DNA of 64,000 nucleotides from Emcibacteraceae bacterium (GTDB lineage Bacteria; Pseudomonadota; Alphaproteobacteria; Sphingomonadales; Emcibacteraceae), in assembly GCA_041396985.1 (NCBI GenBank), contig JAWKXO010000001.1, positions 892,472 through 956,471 on the forward strand, written 5' to 3'. The notes below the pieces were generated by a model. That model saw only the letters and a list, made by a program, of their open reading frames with translations. It had not been told where the DNA came from and did no database searches. Shown here one piece after another: positions 50,630 to 60,512 of the stretch (position 1 is the first letter of the stretch; every line of letters begins with the position of its first letter). The position numbers and the translations under genes are program-made.

Positions 50630-53600
50630 TCAGGCGTTCTGAAATTGAGAATCCGTGACCCGATCACGGATTTTTTCAGCACTTTCCAGGTCAACAGAAA
50701 CCAATTGGGAAACCCCTCTTTCCGCCATTGTCACACCATATAATCTGTTCATACGACTCATGCTGATGGCATTATGCGTCACAATCAGAAAACGGGTGGT
50801 GGTGTTTTTTCTCATTTCATCAAGCAAATCACAGAATCGTTCCACGTTGGCATCATCAAGCGGTGCATCAACCTCATCAAGCACACAAATTGGTGATGGG
50901 TTTGTCATAAACACCGCAAAAATGAGCGAGAGCGCTGTAAGAGCCTGTTCACCACCGCTAAGGAGGCCCAAATTCTGCATTTTCTTGCCCGGAGGACTGG
51001 CCATAATTTCAAGTCCTGCATCGAGCGGGTCATCAGATTCTGTAAGTTCAAGAAAAGCTTCACCGCCACCAAATAAGGTGGTGAATAAATCTTTAAAATG
51101 ATTATTCACCTCATCAAAGGCCTTGAGCATGCGGGCACGGCCTTCTCGGTTAATATCTGAAATGGCTTTATTCAGTCTTTTGATTGCCTCTTCCAGCTCT
51201 TCACGCTCTTTAATAGACGCATCTAGCTGGGCATTTATTTCTTCAAGCTCAATTTCAGCTCTTAGGTTCACTGCCCCAAGTCGTTCACGCTCAATTTTAA
51301 GGCGCTCCAGCTTCTGATGCGATTCATCTTCATCCGGCAATTCATCACCTTCATTAAGTTCTGCAAGAGCGAAAAGTTCGGCCGGTTCATGGTCAAACTC
51401 TTCCTGAATACGGCGACCCAGATGATCTTTCTGTTCGATAAACTGCTCAAGATTGGTTTCAAGGCGTACTTTACGCTCACGCGCTTCACTGACACGACTT
51501 TGAACCTCACGCATTTCACGCTCTTTGCTGGCCAGCGTATTTTCTGCTTCCGCCAATTTAATCGCAGCGGCTTTTCTTTCCGTTTCGGCTTCGTCAATCA
51601 ATACATTCAGTTTACGTCGCTCTACAACAATCTCACCGGGTCTGTTTTCCAGTGTGCTCAGCTCTTTTTTTGTTTCCTCGCTTCTTATGGCGAGATTTTC
51701 AAGATGATTATTGACGTTTCTAATCCGCACCTGCCAATTGTCATATTCAGAATTTATCTGCTCAAGGCGCTTAAGGCGCATTTCGCTTTGATTTTGATGA
51801 CTGTCATGGGCGATTCTGGCTTCTGAAAATTCTCTACGACGCGCTTCCACATTTTCCCTGTTTTGGGCAATCAGTTCTTCAAGCTCAACCATCTCCGGCA
51901 ATTTTTCGAGATTTTCTATTGCCGCCATATAACGAATATTCTGATCTTTCAAATCCTGCACAATGTGAGCCTGACGATCCTTTAGAGCAGTCTCTTCCGA
52001 CTGATGCCGGGCAGCCAGTTTCTCAGCTTCGGTCATCTCCCGACGGGCATTTATCGCTTCCTCATCCGCTTTGCGCCATTCGTCACGCGCCGCCCTGCTT
52101 ATGTCTTTTATGGATGAAAGCTCTTCACTAAATTTACTGTGATTTTCTGATGCCTTTAATACTTCTTTTTCTTTTTCTGAATATTCGTTTTTGAGATTTT
52201 CAAGTCTGTTTTTCTGGGCAAGCCTGATCGCAGTTCCCGATGGCGCATCAGGAGAAACACAAAGCCCATCCCATCGCCAGAGACCACCGCCAAGCGTTAC
52301 AAGACGTTGTCCCGCTTTTAAATCCTTTAAAATTTCAAGGGCTTTTTCTTCACTGTCCACAACACCTATCTGGCAAAGACGTCTTTTTAAAATCGATGGA
52401 GCCTTAACGAACTGATCAAGAGTTTCCACCCCTTGCGGGAATTTATTATTTTCACCCAAGGGCGGCAATTCCCGCCAGTGCACAGAATACTGGGGATCGT
52501 CGCTAGCATCCAGATCACTATTTAGGGCAGCACCAAGGGCTGTTTCATAGCCTTTTTTAACAGACAGCTTTTCAAGAAGAGGGATGCCTTTGCCATCAAA
52601 ATCGGCACTTAACACTTCTTCAAGGGCTTCTTTCTCTGCTTTTACTCTGGCCAGTTTGCTTTCACACATTTGTAGCAGATTTCTTGCCTCCTGCTCCATT
52701 TGCTGAATTGACTGTCTCTTATCTTCTGCCTCATTAAAGGCCAGGCGCATTTTTGTTATCTGTTGCTCGGCCTCTTTCAGTTTTTTCTCGGCACCACTTA
52801 AAGTCTGGGTAAACAGATTATTATTCTCAAGTGTGGAAAGTCTTTCCTCAACAGTGACTTTCTGGTCTTCAAGATTTTGAATTTGCCCCCTGCGCTCTTC
52901 AATCTCACGGGTAAAATTGATACGGTCAGCATTTCTTTCCGCCAGTCTTCCCGTCAATTCTTCCAGTGCCAGTTCTGCGTCCAGTGTATCAGACTGTTTT
53001 TCCTGTAAATTTTTTGCAAGTTGTTCAATATTACCTGTAGCACCAGCAATTTCATCCTCAAGAAATTTCTTTTCAACCTCAAGACGCTCCATAGTGGATA
53101 AAGAATCCTTAATAACGTCCTTTTCCCGTTCTTCGTCCTGATCTATCTGAATAAGCAGCGCCTTCAGCTTTTCCTGTGTTTCTATTACGCGCTGCTCTTC
53201 GCCGTCGAGACTGTCACGGCTTACAGTTATCCGGTGCAGCTTCGCCGCCAGTTCGGCTTCATTCTGTCTAAGTTCGGGAAGTCCTGATGCAATTATGGCC
53301 TGCTCTTTACTTAACGCTGCAAGTTCAGCCGTTACTTTAGCGACAATGAGCGATACTTCCCTCTCATCCCGTGACGTCGTGCCGATATTTTTTTCTATAG
53401 TCTGCCATTCGATATACAGGAGAAGTGCCTGAAGTTTTCTAATTTCACCGGCGACATTCTTATAGCGTGTTGCCTGCCTTGCCTGATTTTTAAGGTTTCT
53501 GATCTGCTCCTGAAGACCGATTTCCACATCGCCCAACCGTTCCAGGTTTTTATCCGCACTTTTAAGCTTGCTTTCAGCTTCATTACGACGCGAATGAAGC

Positions 53601-54115
53601 CCGCTGATCCCGGCTGCTTCTTCCAGGATGGCCCTTCTTTCCTTTGGCTTGGCACTAATCAGAGAACCAATCCGTCCCTGACTTACCAAAGAAGGCGAAT
53701 GGGCACCCGTTGAGGCATCCGCGAACATAAGCTTAACATCTTTGCCGCGGATCTCCTTGCCATTCACCCGGTAGGCGGAGCCGCTATCCCGCTCAATCCT
53801 CCTTGAAATTTCAAGATCAATTTCATCGTTAAAAGCAGATGGCGCTGTTCGGTCCTGATTATCAAGACTGAGGGTAACTTCAGCAAGGTTACGGGCGGGA
53901 CGGGTTGAGGTGCCTGCAAAAATCACGTCATCCATCCCATTCCCACGCATGCTTTTTGCGGAATTTTCCCCCATCACCCATCGCAGGGCTTCAAGAAGGT
54001 TTGATTTTCCACAACCATTCGGGCCCACTACACCCGTTAACCCAGGTTCAATAACCAGTTCCGTCGGATCAACGAATGATTTAAACCCGGATAATCTTAG
54101 TCGCGTAAAATGCAA
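50630..54115 (-). CDS. smc: Chromosome segregation protein SMC
   Basis: 1161 residues. Walker A GPNGCGKSN at 31-39, coiled coil, hinge around 500-630 (LLEKLSVKKGYETALGAALNSDL), second coiled coil, signature LSGGEQALTALSL from residue 1052 and Walker B VLDEVDAPLDDA near 1078. This is a complete condensin ATPase that organises and segregates the chromosome. No scpA or scpB next to it. The DsbA-like lipoprotein gene lies 32 bases upstream and may share the transcript. Confidence 0.95.
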   Translation of the reverse strand: MHFTRLRLSGFKSFVDPTELVIEPGLTGVVGPNGCGKSNLLEALRWVMGENSAKSMRGNGMDDVIFAGTSTRPARNLAEVTLSLDNQDRTAPSAFNDEIDLEISRRIERDSGSAYRVNGKEIRGKDVKLMFADASTGAHSPSLVSQGRIGSLISAKPKERRAILEEAAGISGLHSRRNEAESKLKSADKNLERLGDVEIGLQEQIRNLKNQARQATRYKNVAGEIRKLQALLLYIEWQTIEKNIGTTSRDEREVSLIVAKVTAELAALSKEQAIIASGLPELRQNEAELAAKLHRITVSRDSLDGEEQRVIETQEKLKALLIQIDQDEEREKDVIKDSLSTMERLEVEKKFLEDEIAGATGNIEQLAKNLQEKQSDTLDAELALEELTGRLAERNADRINFTREIEERRGQIQNLEDQKVTVEERLSTLENNNLFTQTLSGAEKKLKEAEQQITKMRLAFNEAEDKRQSIQQMEQEARNLLQMCESKLARVKAEKEALEEVLSADFDGKGIPLLEKLSVKKGYETALGAALNSDLDASDDPQYSVHWRELPPLGENNKFPQGVETLDQFVKAPSILKRRLCQIGVVDSEEKALEILKDLKAGQRLVTLGGGLWRWDGLCVSPDAPSGTAIRLAQKNRLENLKNEYSEKEKEVLKASENHSKFSEELSSIKDISRAARDEWRKADEEAINARREMTEAEKLAARHQSEETALKDRQAHIVQDLKDQNIRYMAAIENLEKLPEMVELEELIAQNRENVEARRREFSEARIAHDSHQNQSEMRLKRLEQINSEYDNWQVRIRNVNNHLENLAIRSEETKKELSTLENRPGEIVVERRKLNVLIDEAETERKAAAIKLAEAENTLASKEREMREVQSRVSEARERKVRLETNLEQFIEQKDHLGRRIQEEFDHEPAELFALAELNEGDELPDEDESHQKLERLKIERERLGAVNLRAEIELEEINAQLDASIKEREELEEAIKRLNKAISDINREGRARMLKAFDEVNNHFKDLFTTLFGGGEAFLELTESDDPLDAGLEIMASPPGKKMQNLGLLSGGEQALTALSLIFAVFMTNPSPICVLDEVDAPLDDANVERFCDLLDEMRKNTTTRFLIVTHNAISMSRMNRLYGVTMAERGVSQLVSVDLESAEKIRDRVTDSQFQNA

Positions 54116-54147
54116 AATATTCCCTTCCTATATTTTTGCGCCGAAAC

Positions 54148-54867
54148 TTATTTCAGTGCCGCCTCGATAGCATTTTCAACAGATGCCAGATCAAGATTTA
54201 CTTTATTGCCATTGACGATAATTGTTGGAGTAGCATTTACCTTATATTGCTCAATACCGCCTCTGTGTACTGAAAATACATAATCTGCAATTTTCTGATC
54301 CGTCAGGCAGGCGTCAATTTTACTTTTATTCAAGCCTATCTGACGTGCCATTTTTTCAACTTCCCCCATAGTATGTTCAACGAACATCCGGTTTGCCGTT
54401 TGTGCATCATGTTGACTGGTCAGTCTTTGATATTCCGGAATATCGTACCATTGATCCTGTAATGTAAACAGTGCTTCCATGAATTTGAAATATCGCTTTT
54501 CCGGAACACAACGAGTCAGGAGTGTTGCCTGAGCATCAATTGCATTCAGAAGAAAGCTGCGCATCACAATTTTCAACTTTCCCGTATCAACATATTTTTC
54601 TTTAATCTCAGGCAAAATTCTTTTCTGGAATTCAGCACAATGCACACAGGTTAGTGAGGCATACTCTATCATTTCCACCGGTGCATTCGGATCTCCCAGA
54701 ACCATATCATGGTCGAGAAATGACATATCAGCAGATGTTTCTGCGTTTGTCGACGCCCCAGAATCACTGTTTTCCTGAGCACAGCCCGGTAGTATGGATA
54801 AGAGCATTCCAAAGAGCGCCGCTCCAATAAAGACAGCAATTTTTCGCGTATATAGTTGTTTAATCAT
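54148..54867 (-). CDS. DsbA-like thioredoxin-fold lipoprotein
   Basis: 239 residues. Lipoprotein signal with lipobox LPGC, lipidated at Cys29. The thioredoxin fold has the active-site CVHC at 74-77 in EYASLTCVHCAEF, a DsbA-type helical insert, and the cis-Pro loop VNATPTIIVNG near 209-219. This is the DsbA/DsbG-like family with protein disulfide activity at the outer face of the inner membrane or the outer membrane. The gene order mutY-dciA-dsbA-smc is common in alphaproteobacteria. It would supply oxidising or isomerase power for envelope proteins. Confidence 0.87.
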   Translation of the reverse strand: MIKQLYTRKIAVFIGAALFGMLLSILPGCAQENSDSGASTNAETSADMSFLDHDMVLGDPNAPVEMIEYASLTCVHCAEFQKRILPEIKEKYVDTGKLKIVMRSFLLNAIDAQATLLTRCVPEKRYFKFMEALFTLQDQWYDIPEYQRLTSQHDAQTANRMFVEHTMGEVEKMARQIGLNKSKIDACLTDQKIADYVFSVHRGGIEQYKVNATPTIIVNGNKVNLDLASVENAIEAALK

Positions 54868-55042
54868 AATCTACCTACAATATATTGTTGTTAATATAAA
54901 AATGAAATTATCTACAAATCAAGTCAAGAATAACAAAGTGCCCTGCTTTTACCGATCTTTTTTAACCCTGTTTTCATGCTCCCCAGCCTGCGTCTTGTAA
55001 ATCTCTTGGTTTGCTTCGGTTTTTGCTGATTATTCCCGCTGA

Positions 55043-55528
55043 TTAGCTCCGCCCCAACCGTAAAAGACTTTTTCTTAATTTGTCATCTTTTATATTTTTA
55101 AGCAGAGAATCAAGTTCACTTTTTTGAGAATCGTTAAGAATCGGTTTTTGATATTTCTTTTTCTCTGGAACCGGATTGATCATACCATGGTGAAAAACAA
55201 GTTTCTCAATAGCTTTATAGCCATAATAAGAATTTATCCGGTCAATGACCAGAGGTTCAAGATGTTGCATTTCTGGAGCAAAACTTCCCTCTACCCGAAT
55301 ATGAAGTGTACCCGCTCGAATACCGTCATATTCATTATGTTTGGGCATAATCAGACGCTCAGGCAGACTTGATTTTGCCAGAACAGCTCCTACAATTTCT
55401 TTCCAATGGATGAGAATATCGCTCTTTACAAAACCAAACCGCCGGAATGTCGAGTTGTTAATGGCTCCGGCAAGTTCGGCAATTGACTTGGTTTTAAAGG
55501 ATCTGTTCTCTGTTACATTTTCTGACAT
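55043..55528 (-). CDS. dciA: DciA-like DUF721 protein
   Basis: 161 residues. The DUF721 core is FRRFGFVKSDILIHWKEIVGAVLAKSSLPERLIMPKHNEYDGIRAGTLHIRVEGSFAPEMQHLEPLVIDRINSYYGYKAIEKLVFHHG, including the W-x-x-I/V-V-G and the HLEP-type segment. DciA loads the replicative helicase DnaB in many bacteria lacking DnaC. The C-terminus is charged and probably flexible. Divergent from mutY across 160 bases. Confidence 0.82.
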   Translation of the reverse strand: MSENVTENRSFKTKSIAELAGAINNSTFRRFGFVKSDILIHWKEIVGAVLAKSSLPERLIMPKHNEYDGIRAGTLHIRVEGSFAPEMQHLEPLVIDRINSYYGYKAIEKLVFHHGMINPVPEKKKYQKPILNDSQKSELDSLLKNIKDDKLRKSLLRLGRS

Positions 55529-55688
55529 AAATTACACAATACTCTTTTATACATATTCATGATAGGAAAATTGGTGGCAAAAATAAGGCTTTAATCCGGT
55601 CGATTATATATAATTTGCTGATTCATGTCTGTATTCACTCTCGCGTTATTGTATAGTTTATAAAAAGAATCGGTAGATCAGGATAAAA

Positions 55689-56786
55689 ATGGGCAGCATT
55701 ATAAATAATGATGAAAAAAAGGCAGAACTGGTTGATGCACTGCTTGATTGGTACGATCTGAATGCACGTATTCTGCCTTGGCGAATTTCGCCCGAGGCAA
55801 AAATCGGGGGCATTGTTCCGAACCCCTACCATGTATGGCTAAGCGAAATCATGCTGCAACAAACCACCGTTGCTGCTGTCATTCCATATTTTGAGAAATT
55901 TACAACCGAATGGCCAACGATAGCGAGCCTGGCGGCAGCTGATCTTGACGATATCCTGGTCGCCTGGGCAGGACTTGGATATTATGCGCGGGCCAGAAAC
56001 CTGCATAAATGTGCTAACCATATCGTTGATGAACTGGGTGGCAAGTTTCCCGAAAATTATGACGAACTTTTAAAATTACCCGGTGTAGGTACCTATACTG
56101 CTGCGGCGATTAGCTCTATTGCCTACGATATTCCGGCAACTGTTATTGACGGCAATGTGGAACGGGTGATGTCCCGTATATTCAACATCACAACACCATT
56201 ACCGGATTCAAGAGCGGAAATAAGAGAGTTTGCCGAAAAACTAACCCCCAGATACAGACCAGGAGACTACGCACAAAGCCTTATGGATCTTGGAGCAACG
56301 ATCTGTACCCCGCGAAATTTAAAATGTCCGAATTGCCCTATAGAAAATGACTGCCTTGCTCATACACTGGGAACTGCGGCAGAATTGCCGGCACGCATCG
56401 ATAAAAAAGAGCGCCCGACCAGAAGAGGATATGCTTTCTGGGCTGAGTATGGCGGGAAAGTATGGCTCAGACGACGGCCAGATAAAGGGTTGCTTGGCGG
56501 CATGATGGAAGTTCCATCCAATGAATGGGCCTTAAGCAACAGTTGGGACAATATTCCACCCCCAAGAGTTCCCATTATTGCAAACTGGGACTTGCTGCCC
56601 GGCATTGTTCGGCACACTTTTACCCATTTCCATCTTGAATTAAAAATAGTAAAACTTGATCTGGAAGAAATGATTAATCTTCAGGAAGGTGAATGGTGTG
56701 CTGTCGATAAAACTGAAAAATATGCCCTGCCAACTGTTATGAAAAAAATTTTCACTCATGTCGGTGAACCCTTATTGGATCTATAA
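55689..56786 (+). CDS. mutY: A/G-specific adenine glycosylase
   Basis: 365 residues. HhH LPGVGTYT at 130-137, catalytic Asp154 in VIDGNVERVMSRIF, [4Fe-4S] cysteines at 206, 213, 216 and 222 (C-x6-C-x2-C-x5-C), and a C-terminal NUDIX-like domain after about residue 235 (WLRRRPDKGLLGGMMEVPSNEW), which recognises 8-oxoG. Removes adenine paired with 8-oxoguanine. Start ATG with AGGA before it. Gene order with dciA and dsbA is conserved. A GST gene follows after 3 bases. Confidence 0.95.
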   Translation: MGSIINNDEKKAELVDALLDWYDLNARILPWRISPEAKIGGIVPNPYHVWLSEIMLQQTTVAAVIPYFEKFTTEWPTIASLAAADLDDILVAWAGLGYYARARNLHKCANHIVDELGGKFPENYDELLKLPGVGTYTAAAISSIAYDIPATVIDGNVERVMSRIFNITTPLPDSRAEIREFAEKLTPRYRPGDYAQSLMDLGATICTPRNLKCPNCPIENDCLAHTLGTAAELPARIDKKERPTRRGYAFWAEYGGKVWLRRRPDKGLLGGMMEVPSNEWALSNSWDNIPPPRVPIIANWDLLPGIVRHTFTHFHLELKIVKLDLEEMINLQEGEWCAVDKTEKYALPTVMKKIFTHVGEPLLDL

Positions 56787-56789
56787 ACT

Positions 56790-57413
56790 ATGCTGATACT
56801 TCACGATAATACCGAATCCGGGAATGCCTATAAAATACGCCTTTTGCTTTCATTACTGGAAACTGATTTCAAAAATATTCAATATGATGTGGTCAACGGA
56901 GAGACCCGTAGCAAGGATTTTTTGACAAATATAAATAAAAACGGACGCATTCCCGTTCTTCAGTTCGAAGACGGCAGATGTCTGGCAGAATCAAACGCCA
57001 TACTTTTTTATATGTCACAAAATACGGACTATTTTCCGGATGATCCATGGCAGCAGGCCAAAGTTATGGAATGGCTATTTTTTGAACAATATTCGCATGA
57101 ACCATTTGTTGCTGTTGCAAAATTCATCCTGACCATGTTACCGGAAACGTCACCACGAAGAGCTGAAATCCCCACACTCCATGAAAAGGGATATGCCGCC
57201 TTACAGATTATGGAAGATCATTTGAAAAATAACGACTATCTTGTTGGAAATCACCTGTCGATCGCCGATATCGCGCTTTATGCGTATAGCCATAAAGCCC
57301 ATATGGGAAATTTCGATATGACACGCTTCCCGGCAATAAAAAAATGGTTTGGGCGAATTGAAGCAGAGCCAAATTATCAGACCATGTATCCGAAGGACTG
57401 GAAAAGAAATTGA
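56790..57413 (+). CDS. Glutathione S-transferase family protein
   Basis: 207 residues. N-terminal thioredoxin-like domain: NAYKIRLLLSLLETDFKNIQYDVVNGETRSKDFLTNINKNGRIPVLQFEDGRCLAESNAILFYMS with the cis-Pro and Glu-Ser glutathione-binding pair; C-terminal helical domain from about residue 85 with LVGNHLSIADIALYAYSH. Substrate unknown. Overlaps the GFA gene by 4 bases (TTGA). Confidence 0.88.
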   Translation: MLILHDNTESGNAYKIRLLLSLLETDFKNIQYDVVNGETRSKDFLTNINKNGRIPVLQFEDGRCLAESNAILFYMSQNTDYFPDDPWQQAKVMEWLFFEQYSHEPFVAVAKFILTMLPETSPRRAEIPTLHEKGYAALQIMEDHLKNNDYLVGNHLSIADIALYAYSHKAHMGNFDMTRFPAIKKWFGRIEAEPNYQTMYPKDWKRN

Positions 57414-57808
57414 CAGAATTAATTCATAAAGCCAGCTGTATGTGTGGCGAAATTGAATTAGAAGCCTGTGGCAAGCCTAATTATGCGGAATATTGTCATT
57501 GTAAAACCTGCCAGCAATCATCCGGATCAAGTTTCATGGTCTGGGTGGTCTTTGATAAGGATAAGGTAAAAATCACCAAAGGCAGTCTGAAGCTTTATGC
57601 GTCAAGCAGTCGATTAAAACGAGGATTTTGCGCCACTTGCGGATCCAACATGTCGATACATTCTGAAAAATGTTTTGATATACCGATCGGCGTACTTGAA
57701 GATCCTGATAAAATTGAAATTACACAGCATATCTGGGTTAAACGTGCTCTTAAACATGTTTATCTGGACGACGGACTTCCTAAATATGATGAAGGTGCAC
57801 CAAATTAA
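57410..57808 (+). CDS. GFA (glutathione-dependent formaldehyde-activating) family protein
   Basis: 132 residues from a TTG overlapping the GST stop (TTGA), with GGAAAAG upstream. Zinc ligands are visible: CMCGEIELEACGKPNYAEYCHCKTCQQSSG and later GFCATCGSNMSIHSEKC. The mss4-like fold of GFA/CENP-V proteins binds two zincs. Some members act on glutathione-formaldehyde adducts, but most are uncharacterised. Linked to GST, so a thiol-related role is plausible. Converges on the M16 peptidase, with stops overlapping by 4 bases. Confidence 0.87.
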   Translation: MTELIHKASCMCGEIELEACGKPNYAEYCHCKTCQQSSGSSFMVWVVFDKDKVKITKGSLKLYASSSRLKRGFCATCGSNMSIHSEKCFDIPIGVLEDPDKIEITQHIWVKRALKHVYLDDGLPKYDEGAPN

Positions 57809-59061
57809 AAAAGGGCGGATATTTTTTCAAACTCAACAAGATTTTTAAGAGGGCCGATTGCCCCTAAACTTAGGGTACTGCCCGACAAAATTCTCCTGGC
57901 ACATTTCATGACGGCTTCGGCATTTACAACTTCAATATTTTGCAGAATTTCATCATGTGGCACATGTCGGCCAAAAATCATCTGCTGCCTACCCAGTTGT
58001 TCCATACGGCTTGTTGTGCTTTCAAGCGACATAAGAAGACCAGCTTTCAATTGAGCTTTGGCACGATTGACTTCCTGCTCATCCGTATATTCCGCCATCT
58101 TATGAAACTCAGAGGCAATGACCGGGACTAGCTCCTCTACCTGATCCTCGCCGGTTCCGGCATGGATGCCAAAGGTCCCACCATCGACATATGATCCCAT
58201 ATATGAATATATGGAATAAACCAGTCCGCGCTTTTCACGCACTTCCTGAAAAAGTCTTGAAGACATTCCGCCTCCCAACACCATCGACATGACCTGAGAT
58301 GCAAAATAATCGGGGTCGGAATAGGATATTCCATCAAATCCGAAAAGCAGATTTACCTGCTCCAAATCACGTTCGGTGCGTTTCTCGCCCCCTGTATAAA
58401 TAGCTGTTTGCTTGTTTTTGGTTCTTTTAAAATCAAGATCTGAGAAATATTTCTCTACCATGGTGACAAGCTTATCATGATCAAGATTTCCGGCGGCAAC
58501 CACAGCCATCTGTTCGCTTTTATAATGATCCGCCATATACCCGGTCAGGTCATTGCGACTGAAATGGTTGATCAGATCTATAGTCCCAAGGATTGGTCTT
58601 CCCATAGGCTGGTCATGATAGGCGGCCTGCTGCATCAGGTCAAAAACCACATCATCCGGCGTGTCCTCTGCCTGGCCAATTTCTTGAATGATTACACCGC
58701 GTTCACGTTCCAGTTCACCTTCATCAAAAATGGAATGTTGCAGAATATCACCAAGTACATCAACACCAAGTTCCAGATCTTCTTTCAAAAGTCTTGCGTA
58801 ATATGTGGTATGTTCCCTGGATGTGTAGGCATTTAAATATCCCCCCACGTCCTCAATTTGCTCAGCAATATCATAAGCGGATCTTTTTTCGGTTCCCTTA
58901 AAGGCCATATGTTCAAGCATGTGGGAAAGTCCGTTTTCTTCGGCCCGTTCAAACCGGCTGCCAACATCAACCCATGCTCCAACAGTTACTGTTTCAACAT
59001 TGGCTATCCTGTCAGAAACAACACGCAGACCGTTTTTAAGTCTCGTTATCTCAACACTCAT
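57805..59061 (-). CDS. M16 family zinc peptidase (mitochondrial-processing-peptidase-like)
   Basis: 418 residues. Inverted zinc motif HMLEH at 47-51 in GLSHMLEHMAFKGTEKRS, and the third ligand Glu in ELERERGVIIQEIGQAEDTP around 125-140. Second half (GGGMSSRLFQEVREKRGLVYSIYSY) is the inactive homologous domain with the conserved Arg and Tyr. The alphaproteobacterial relatives are close to the beta subunit of mitochondrial processing peptidase. It starts four bases before the thrC stop (ATGA) so both are coupled. Natural substrate unknown. Confidence 0.92.
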   Translation of the reverse strand: MSVEITRLKNGLRVVSDRIANVETVTVGAWVDVGSRFERAEENGLSHMLEHMAFKGTEKRSAYDIAEQIEDVGGYLNAYTSREHTTYYARLLKEDLELGVDVLGDILQHSIFDEGELERERGVIIQEIGQAEDTPDDVVFDLMQQAAYHDQPMGRPILGTIDLINHFSRNDLTGYMADHYKSEQMAVVAAGNLDHDKLVTMVEKYFSDLDFKRTKNKQTAIYTGGEKRTERDLEQVNLLFGFDGISYSDPDYFASQVMSMVLGGGMSSRLFQEVREKRGLVYSIYSYMGSYVDGGTFGIHAGTGEDQVEELVPVIASEFHKMAEYTDEQEVNRAKAQLKAGLLMSLESTTSRMEQLGRQQMIFGRHVPHDEILQNIEVVNAEAVMKCARRILSGSTLSLGAIGPLKNLVEFEKISALF

Positions 59062-60446
59062 AAATGGTCCAGTATATATTTTTTGAGAGCGCCAAGATCA
59101 TTTGGAAGAATATCGAATTTTTCTTCTCTATCAAACAAATCCGCCATGTGAGCCGGTAGCGCCGGATGGATGCCCGTGACATCCTCAACCGCATCCGGGA
59201 ATTTAGCCGGATGAGCCGTACTCAGACTGATCATTGGCACTGAGTTATCCTGTCTGATTTGCCTTGCCGCATGAATACCAACAGCCGTATGAGGATCAAT
59301 GATCTGGCCTGTTGAGTTATAAACTTCCGCAATCGTGGATTTTGTTTCGTCTTCCGCGACACGCAGAGCATCAAATGTTTCTTTTGCTCTCTCTAACTGC
59401 GCAGATGAAATAATGAACACACCAGACTGTTTTAAATTTTCCATCAGATGCCGGACATCAGCACCACTGCCATTATAAATATTGAACAGCAGTCTTTCAA
59501 AATTGCTGGAAACCTGAATATCCATGCTTGGGCTGATGGTTGGTATGGTCTCCCCAACTTTATATTCGCCGATTGACAATGTGCGGGACAGGATATCATT
59601 AACATTGGTGGCAACTATCAAACGATCAATAGGAAGTCCCATCTGTTTTGCGATATATCCTGCGTAAACGTCACCAAAATTTCCGGTTGGCACACTGTAA
59701 GAAACCTTTCTATCGGGTGATCCCAAAGCCACGGCAGCCGTAAAATAATAGACGATCTGAGCCATCACCCGTGCCCAGTTGATACTGTTTACAGCGGACA
59801 GTCTGATTTTATCCCTGAATTCAAGATCATTAAACAATGCCTTTACCAGGGCCTGACAATTATCAAAATCGCCTTCAATGGCTATATTATGAACATTATT
59901 TTTAAGGACAGTGGTCATCTGCCGGCGTTGAACATCCGATACCCGCCCATGCGGGTGGAGCATAAAAATATCTGCGCATGCCCGCCCCTGCACGCAGTCA
60001 ATGGCAGCAGAGCCAGTATCACCGGAAGTGGCGCCAACAATGGTAATTTTCTCACCGCGTTTGGTCAGAACATAATCAAACAAATGACCAAGCAGCTGTA
60101 AGGCAACATCCTTAAAGGCCAGGGTAGGACCATGATATAGTTCAAGCATCCATTCATTACTGTCCAGCTGGGACAGCGGGACAACTGCTTCATGGCGAAA
60201 GGTGGAATAAGCTTTTTCGATTAGGCCTTTAAAATCCGCTTCGGGAATTTCCGGACAAACATATGGCGACATTACCTGAAAAGCTATTTCCTGATAACTT
60301 TTTCCACGCATATCCCTGATTTCAGCCTCAGAAATCTGAGGCCAGCTTTCCGGAAGATATAATCCGCCATCCCGGGCAAGTCCCGAAAGAAGCACGTCTT
60401 CAAAATTTAATTCCGGCGCCTCGCCACGTGTGCTTTTGTATTTCAC
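59058..60446 (-). CDS. thrC: Threonine synthase
   Basis: 462 residues of the type 2 (longer, PLP fold II) threonine synthase. PLP lysine K112 in PTLAFKDVALQLLGHLFDYVL, VGATSGDTGSAAIDCV for phosphate binding, and VPTGNFGDVYAGYIAKQMGLP. Converts O-phosphohomoserine to threonine. Lies between SURF1 and the M16 peptidase, its usual place in alphaproteobacteria. Confidence 0.95.
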   Translation of the reverse strand: MKYKSTRGEAPELNFEDVLLSGLARDGGLYLPESWPQISEAEIRDMRGKSYQEIAFQVMSPYVCPEIPEADFKGLIEKAYSTFRHEAVVPLSQLDSNEWMLELYHGPTLAFKDVALQLLGHLFDYVLTKRGEKITIVGATSGDTGSAAIDCVQGRACADIFMLHPHGRVSDVQRRQMTTVLKNNVHNIAIEGDFDNCQALVKALFNDLEFRDKIRLSAVNSINWARVMAQIVYYFTAAVALGSPDRKVSYSVPTGNFGDVYAGYIAKQMGLPIDRLIVATNVNDILSRTLSIGEYKVGETIPTISPSMDIQVSSNFERLLFNIYNGSGADVRHLMENLKQSGVFIISSAQLERAKETFDALRVAEDETKSTIAEVYNSTGQIIDPHTAVGIHAARQIRQDNSVPMISLSTAHPAKFPDAVEDVTGIHPALPAHMADLFDREEKFDILPNDLGALKKYILDHL

Positions 60447-60512
60447 TTCACTGTCCTTTAGACATTAAAATTTCGTTGCACACATTAGCGAAATGCCGGC
60501 TACTTGCAACTG

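Noticed and set aside
51317..51826. 169-codon plus-strand frame opposite smc
   Set aside because: Lies wholly inside the coiled-coil region of smc; the Phe-rich translation is the mirror of Glu/Lys-rich coiled coil codons.
55025..55045. Direct repeat GCTGATTA twice, 5 bases apart, at the 3' end of dciA
   Set aside because: Only two short copies, one within the dciA end; likely chance.
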